From Actinomycetes bacterium (GTDB lineage: Bacteria > Actinomycetota > Actinomycetes > Propionibacteriales > Propionibacteriaceae), in assembly GCA_029778515.1 (NCBI GenBank), contig JAKOQD010000352.1:1-53767 (forward strand): a stretch of 53,767 nt of DNA. The letters run 5' to 3'. A program made the translations under genes and the position numbers. Position 1 is the stretch's first letter; each line of letters begins with the position of its first letter. Below, in pieces: positions 49,088-53,767 of the stretch. Below the pieces are notes generated by a model. It made no database searches. It saw only the letters and a program-made list of their open reading frames with translations, and was not told the origin of the DNA.

Positions 49088-50565
49088 GCCTGATGGAATT
49101 CGACGACGCCCTGGTGGCTTTCGATCCGGTGCTCGGCCTCGAGGTTCATGTCGAGCTGAACACCGCGTCCAAGATGTTCTGCGGTTGCGCGAACGCCTTC
49201 GGCGCCGAGCCGAACACCCAGACCTGCCCCGTCTGCCTGGGCCTGCCCGGCTCGCTACCGGTGGTCAACGCCAGGGCGATCGAGTCGGCGATCCGGATCG
49301 GTCTGGCGCTCAACTGCGACATCGCACAGTGGTGCCGGTTCGCCCGGAAGAATTACTTCTACCCCGACATGACCAAGGACTTCCAGACCTCGCAGTACGA
49401 CGAACCGATCGCCTTTGACGGCTTCGTCGATCTGGAGGTGGACGGGGAGGTCTTCCACATCGAGATCGAGCGTGCGCACATGGAGGAGGACGCCGGCAAG
49501 CTCGTGCATAGCGGCTTCACCGGCCGGATCGGCGACGCCGACTACTCGCTGGTCGACTACAACCGGGCCGGCACCCCGCTGATCGAGATCGTCACCCGGC
49601 CGATTCGGGGCACCGGCGCCAAGGCGCCGCAGGTGGCCAAGGCCTACGTTTCCTACCTGCGCGACCTGATGCTGGCGTTGGGCGTCTCCGACGTCCGGAT
49701 GGAGCAGGGCTCGCTGCGCTGCGACGCCAACGTGTCCCTGATGCCCAAGGGCGAGACCGAGCTGGGCCTGCGCACCGAGACCAAGAACGTGAACTCGTTG
49801 CGCAGCATCGAGCGGGCGCTGAACTACGAGATCCGGCGGCAGGCGGCCCTGCTGGCCGAGGGCGGTCGCGTCCATCAGGAGACCCGGCACTGGCACGAGG
49901 AGGGCTACACAACCCCGGGCCGGTCCAAGGAGCAGGCTGAGGACTACCGCTACTTCCCCGAACCAGACCTGGTGCCGGTGGCGCCGAGCCGGGAGTGGGT
50001 GGAGCAGCTACGGGGAACCCTGCCGGAGGTTCCGGCGGTGCGCCGGGCCCGGCTGCAAGAGACCTGGGGCTTCACCGACCTGGAAATGCAGGACGCGGTC
50101 AACGGCGGCGCGCTGGACGTGATCGAGGCCACGGTCGCCGCCGGGGCGACCCCGCAGAGCGCGCGCAAGTGGTGGCTGACCGAGCTCGCTCGCCGCGCCA
50201 ACGAGGCCGGCGTCGAGCTCGCCGAGTTGGCCATCACCCCGTCCCAGGTGGCCGCGGTGCAGGCGCTGGTGGACGCTGGGACGGTCAACGACAAGCTCGC
50301 GCGTCAGGTCATCGAGGGAGTGTTGGCCGGGGAGGGCACACCGGCCGAGGTCGTGGGCGCGCGCGGGCTGGCCGTGGTCAGCGACGACGGTGCGCTCACC
50401 GCGGCTGTGGAGCGCGCTATCGAAGCCAATCCGGACGTTGCCGAGCGCATCCGCGAAGGCAAGCTGGCTGCTGCCGGTGCGCTGATCGGAGCGGTGATGA
50501 GGGACATGCGCGGCCAGGCCGACGCTGCGCGCGTCCGCGAGTTGATCCTGGCCCGGCTTGGCTGA
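49084..50565 (+). CDS. gatB: Asp-tRNA(Asn)/Glu-tRNA(Gln) amidotransferase subunit B
   Basis: 493 residues. The kinase/transamidase subunit activates the tRNA-bound acid and binds tRNA through its tail. Zinc cysteines lie in FCGCANAFG and [20 protein letters not shown] strand is present as [17 protein letters not shown]. The C-terminal YqeY-like domain is complete ([19 protein letters not shown]). ATGA overlap with gatA. Confidence 0.98.
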   Translation: MSLMEFDDALVAFDPVLGLEVHVELNTASKMFCGCANAFGAEPNTQTCPVCLGLPGSLPVVNARAIESAIRIGLALNCDIAQWCRFARKNYFYPDMTKDFQTSQYDEPIAFDGFVDLEVDGEVFHIEIERAHMEEDAGKLVHSGFTGRIGDADYSLVDYNRAGTPLIEIVTRPIRGTGAKAPQVAKAYVSYLRDLMLALGVSDVRMEQGSLRCDANVSLMPKGETELGLRTETKNVNSLRSIERALNYEIRRQAALLAEGGRVHQETRHWHEEGYTTPGRSKEQAEDYRYFPEPDLVPVAPSREWVEQLRGTLPEVPAVRRARLQETWGFTDLEMQDAVNGGALDVIEATVAAGATPQSARKWWLTELARRANEAGVELAELAITPSQVAAVQALVDAGTVNDKLARQVIEGVLAGEGTPAEVVGARGLAVVSDDGALTAAVERAIEANPDVAERIREGKLAAAGALIGAVMRDMRGQADAARVRELILARLG

Positions 50566-50626
50566 GCTGCAGCCCGAGGCGTCCCGTCCGAGGTTGGATG
50601 ACAGCCCGGGCGGGAGTGTCACCGAC

Positions 50627-50995
50627 GTGCCGAGACCGTCGCCGGAGGAGCGGACCATCCTTTGGTGGCTGACCGCGGTGGTCCTCGTGGTGCACGTGGT
50701 CGGGATCTATCTGCCCGGCTCGCCCGACGGCTCGCTCGAACTGCCCGGGGTGCCTGGCGTGGACAAGCTGATCCACGCTTCGTTGTTCGGCCTACCGCTG
50801 TACCTGCTGGCTGTGCTCACGCGTCGAATCTGGCTGTGGGCCGGCTTCTTCGCCGCGATGGCCGGGATCAGCGAGGTGATCCAGTGGCGGTTCATCCCGT
50901 ATCGCGACGGCGATGTTTGGGACGCGGTGGCCGACCTGGTCGGGATCGCGATTGCGGTGCTGTTGCTGCTGCGCCGCCGTTCAGTGACCGCGTAG
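50627..50995 (+). CDS. VanZ-like membrane protein
   Basis: 122 residues from GTG 50627, preceded by GGGAG; a TTG at 50558 inside gatB is an alternative. Four hydrophobic helices carry VanZ-family features: the loop after helix 1, GVDKLIHASLFG before helix 2, and EVIQWRFIPYRDGDVWDAVADLVG near the end. VanZ lowers teicoplanin binding in enterococci, but chromosomal relatives have no settled role. Its 3' end overlaps the rhomboid-like gene on the other strand by 15 bp. Confidence 0.85.
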   Translation: MPRPSPEERTILWWLTAVVLVVHVVGIYLPGSPDGSLELPGVPGVDKLIHASLFGLPLYLLAVLTRRIWLWAGFFAAMAGISEVIQWRFIPYRDGDVWDAVADLVGIAIAVLLLLRRRSVTA

Positions 50996-51826
50996 CCGCT
51001 CGCTGAGTCGCTTCATCTCCTTGCGCTGCGCATCGCTCAGGCTGTGGATGCCGCTCTCGTTGATCTGGTCGAGGAGGGCGTCCAGGCGTTCGCGGTCGGT
51101 CTGCTGCCGACGCTCGTCGCGGCTTGGGGTTCGGGTCTGGGTGCGACCACGGGTCGTGCGCGCCGACCGAACGGACGCGGTGCGGGGCGCGGCGCGGCCC
51201 GGAATCCACGGGTAGTCGCTGAGTAGGCCGATGCGTCGCGCAGCGATCGCCACGAAGGCGAGGCTGAGCAGCAGGCTGAGCAGCCCGGCGCCGTCGCGTC
51301 CGGCGATCATCCCAACGACCTGGATGCCGAGCAGCACCGCGCCGATCATCCACGCCGGGATGCCGAAGAAGAACGGCCGATTGGGATACTCAGCGATCCA
51401 CAGCAGCAGGACCGTGAACTGGATCAGCGAGATGCCGCCGAACGCCTGACCGCCGAGAACGAAGCCAACCAGGGTCGCCGCAAGGGTGAGGCTGCCCCAG
51501 ATCCCGACCAGCAGCCAGACCATGCGAGTACGTCCGACCTGGCGTTCGAGATCGGTGCCGAAGTACCAGAAGAAGAAGAGCGTCAGCACGCTCCAGATCG
51601 AGGAGAGCGTGTTGGCGAACGGCCAGGTGATCAGGCGCCAGATATCGCCGCTCAGCACGGCATAAGTCGAGTAGTCGAGCGCACCGGGGAGGCTTGGGGC
51701 CAGCATCCAGGCAACCCATGACGCCACTACCGCCAGCACGACCCACATGGTCGTGGTGACCTCCAGCCGACCGATGCGGAACCACGGCTGCGCGGGTTCC
51801 GCGTGGTGCGAGAACAGAGAACTCAT
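50981..51826 (-). CDS. Rhomboid-like membrane protein with C-terminal DUF6576-type segment
   Basis: 281 residues. Six or so helices in rhomboid layout: GDIWRLITWPFANT after helix 1, then FFFWYFGTDLERQVGRTRMVW. The position of the catalytic GxSG motif reads GGISLIQ, lacking the second Gly, and no His is seen in the last helices, so proteolytic activity is doubtful; it may be a derlin-like pseudoprotease. A basic linker (TTRGRTQTRTPSRDERR) leads to LLDQINESGIHSLSDAQRKEMKRLS, which resembles the tail found on many bacterial rhomboids. Confidence 0.82.
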   Translation of the reverse strand: MSSLFSHHAEPAQPWFRIGRLEVTTTMWVVLAVVASWVAWMLAPSLPGALDYSTYAVLSGDIWRLITWPFANTLSSIWSVLTLFFFWYFGTDLERQVGRTRMVWLLVGIWGSLTLAATLVGFVLGGQAFGGISLIQFTVLLLWIAEYPNRPFFFGIPAWMIGAVLLGIQVVGMIAGRDGAGLLSLLLSLAFVAIAARRIGLLSDYPWIPGRAAPRTASVRSARTTRGRTQTRTPSRDERRQQTDRERLDALLDQINESGIHSLSDAQRKEMKRLSERLRGH

Positions 51827-52042
51827 ACCGCCAAGGTTGCCAGACTTCCCAAGCCGACATCGGCGTCGGCCGACTTCGATGAACGCTCCGTGGCTGGGCG
51901 TGTCAGCTTGCCCATCGGCGGAGCGCCAACGAAGCTAGGGCGGCGAGTTCGATCCGCCCCGATAGGTGTTGATCCTGGTTGTCCGGATGGTCCCGGGCCG
52001 GCTCGCCGGAAAGACCGACGATGCGCCCAGGAGGTGAGAGCT

Positions 52043-53767
52043 GTGCCGACCAACGCCCTCGACCACCTCTCTCCGGCGTTCCCTGGTCGCGCTGCCTGGG
52101 GCACGGCGGCCCGGTTGCGGGCGTGGCAGGTGGCCGCACTGGATCGTTACCGTGAACTCGGCCAGCAGGATTTTCTCGCGGTGGCGACGCCGGGTGCGGG
52201 GAAGACGACCTTCGCTTTGCGCGTGGCGACCGGGTTGCTCGCTGATCGGGTGATCGAGCAGGTGATCGTGGTCACCCCGACCGAGCACCTGAAGGTGCAA
52301 TGGGCAGACGCGGCCGCGAAGGTCGGCCTGCACCTGGATCCGGGGCTCGGCGGTAGCAAGCGTGGCCGCACCCGGCAGTACCAGGGCCAGGCGGTCACCT
52401 ATGCCGGGGTGGCGGCAGCCACGCACGCCTACGAGTCGCGGACGGTGAACGCCAAGACGCTCGTGATCTTCGACGAGGTGCACCATGCCGGGGACGCGCT
52501 CAGCTGGGGCGAGGCGTCCGCCCAGGCGTTCGCGTTGGCCACCCGCCGGTTGGCCCTCACCGGCACACCGTTTCGCACCGACGCCAACCCGATCCCGTTC
52601 GTCCGCTATGTCGAGGAGGCGGACGGCACGCGCAAGTCGGTGGCGGACTACACCTATGGCTACGCCGAGGCGCTACGCGACCATGTGGTGCGTCCGGTGG
52701 TCTTCCTTGCCTACGGCGGCGGCATGCGCTGGCGGACGCGGGCCGGCGACGAACTGGCCGCGTCCCTGGGGGAGGCGCTGCCCAAGGACGTGACTGCGCA
52801 GGCCTGGCGGACGGCGCTGGACCCGGCCGGGGAGTGGATGCCGGCCGTGCTGGCGTCCGCCGATAGACGGTTGACCGAGGTGCGCCGGCACGTCCCGGAC
52901 GCCGGTGGGCTGGTGATCGCCAGCGATCAAAGACAGGCCCGCGCCTATGCGCGGGCCCTGGCACAGATCACTTCGCAGCAGCCGACCCTGGTGCTGTCCG
53001 ACGATTCCGGAGCGAGCCGGAAGATCGACGAGTTCTCCGAATCCGAGGACCGCTGGCTGGTCGCCGTCCGCATGGTCTCCGAGGGGGTGGACGTGCCGCG
53101 GCTGGCGGTGGGGGTCTACGCCACGGCCACTTCGACCCCGCTGTTCTTCGCCCAGGCGGTCGGACGCTTCGTCCGCAGCCGTCGGCGCGGTGAGTTGGCG
53201 AGTGTCTTCCTGCCCACGGTGCCGATCCTGCTGGCACACGCCGGCGCGCTGGAACGCCAGCGTGACCACGTGCTCGGCAAGCCCCGCAGCACCGAGGGTG
53301 ACCTGTGGTCTCCCGAGGAGGCACTACTGGCCGAGGCGAACCGCACCCGGCGGACGCCGGAGTTCGAGGGCCAGCAGGAGACCCTGGAAGCCAACGCGAT
53401 CTTCGATCACGTGCTCTTCGACGCCCGCGCCTACGGAATGTTCGCCGAGCCGTCCAGCCAGGACGAGGCCGACTACCTGGGGCTGCCCGGGTTGCTGGAG
53501 TCCGATCAGGTGGCGACGTTGCTCGCCGATCGACAGCGTCGGCAGTTGGCCAGGTCGGCCCGCCGCGACCGACGCGAAGCGGTGCCGCCCGAAGTGAGCC
53601 TGCACCGCGCCCTTGAAAGCCGCCGGAAGGAGTTGAACAGCCTGGTCTCCCAGGTGGCGCGCGTCCGTGGAGTGCCGCACAGCCACATCCATGCCGGACT
53701 GCGCCGGGAGGCCGGGGGGCCGCCGCTGGCGAAGGCCACCACCGAGCAGGTGGAGGCGCGGATCAGC
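52043..53767 (+). CDS. DEAD/DEAH-box superfamily 2 helicase (3' truncated by window edge)
   Basis: 575 codons from GTG 52043 to the window end with no stop. AGGAGGTGA lies 6 nt upstream, the best ribosome site in the area. Motif I ATPGAGKTT near residue 49, motif Ia VVTPTEHL, motif II DEVHH near 143, motif III LTGTPFR near 172, and motif VI QAVGRFVRS near 372. The layout is that of UvsW/RadD-like SF2 proteins common in actinobacteria. After the second RecA domain comes an extra region with a basic stretch (RQRRQLARSARRDRR). Role in DNA repair or RNA metabolism is not decidable from sequence. Confidence 0.92.
   Translation, partial: MPTNALDHLSPAFPGRAAWGTAARLRAWQVAALDRYRELGQQDFLAVATPGAGKTTFALRVATGLLADRVIEQVIVVTPTEHLKVQWADAAAKVGLHLDPGLGGSKRGRTRQYQGQAVTYAGVAAATHAYESRTVNAKTLVIFDEVHHAGDALSWGEASAQAFALATRRLALTGTPFRTDANPIPFVRYVEEADGTRKSVADYTYGYAEALRDHVVRPVVFLAYGGGMRWRTRAGDELAASLGEALPKDVTAQAWRTALDPAGEWMPAVLASADRRLTEVRRHVPDAGGLVIASDQRQARAYARALAQITSQQPTLVLSDDSGASRKIDEFSESEDRWLVAVRMVSEGVDVPRLAVGVYATATSTPLFFAQAVGRFVRSRRRGELASVFLPTVPILLAHAGALERQRDHVLGKPRSTEGDLWSPEEALLAEANRTRRTPEFEGQQETLEANAIFDHVLFDARAYGMFAEPSSQDEADYLGLPGLLESDQVATLLADRQRRQLARSARRDRREAVPPEVSLHRALESRRKELNSLVSQVARVRGVPHSHIHAGLRREAGGPPLAKATTEQVEARIS

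Overview
The window is a high-GC, gene-dense chromosomal segment from an actinobacterium, most likely of the Propionibacteriaceae or a close relative. Pointers are the mismatch endonuclease NucS, the GlgE glucan pathway, a 'PduO + DUF2550 beside the ATP synthase operon' order, the order cysteine desulfurase-mnmA-metE-like-ligA-ACT-gatCAB also known from mycobacteria, a methylmalonyl-CoA epimerase very like the Propionibacterium shermanii enzyme as I remember it, and many GTG/TTG or leaderless starts. I saw no rRNA, tRNA, CRISPR array or intact transposase.

Layout. 1-5.3 kb: the 3' part of rho, then an accessory interval (AbiEi-like/Vsr-fold protein bracketed by two copies of a palindromic repeat, two bacterial PH-domain membrane proteins, an Eis-type acetyltransferase) before rpmE. 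5.4-17.5 kb: a housekeeping run rpmE, prfA, prmC, sua5, wecA, atpI, atpZ-like, atpBEFHAGDC and a DUF2550 gene, mostly with 1-8 nt overlaps. 17.5-20 kb: the most unusual stretch, four short arrays built on a GTCATCCCGGC half-site, arranged in inverted pairs around a GIY-YIG nuclease gene and around pduO plus a cyclophilin lipoprotein. 20-24.1 kb: alpha/beta hydrolase, zinc-binding protein, divergent nucS, AI-2E-type permease and a DivIVA-like coiled-coil protein. 24.1-31.4 kb: methylmalonyl-CoA epimerase, phosphoglucomutase, a MITE-like long palindrome, a thioredoxin-fold/TPR protein, a lower-GC secreted DUF2599 protein, and an MFS transporter with a very long extra coiled-coil segment. 31.6-40 kb: an overlapping minus-strand operon glgX-glgE-mak-glgB-Nudix. 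40-50.6 kb: cysteine desulfurase, mnmA, methionine synthase-like, ligA, sigma-factor remnant, ACT protein, gatCAB. 50.6-53.8 kb: VanZ-like protein, rhomboid-like protein, and a DEAD/DEAH helicase running off the end.

How the parts work together. The left half covers transcription termination, translation termination and its methylation, tRNA t6A synthesis, envelope polymer priming and ATP synthesis. The glg operon plus phosphoglucomutase covers alpha-glucan building through maltose 1-phosphate, branching and debranching. The cysteine desulfurase-mnmA pair makes tRNA thiouridine, and gatCAB provides Gln-tRNA(Gln)/Asn-tRNA(Asn) by transamidation. NucS and LigA act in DNA repair.

The best candidate for an undescribed system is the pairing of inverted GCCGGGATGAC-type arrays with a stand-alone GIY-YIG nuclease at 17.5-18.1 kb. 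The dispersed four-arm palindrome (three copies), the 166-bp MITE-like element and the frequent octamer GCGGACGC are separate repeat signals.
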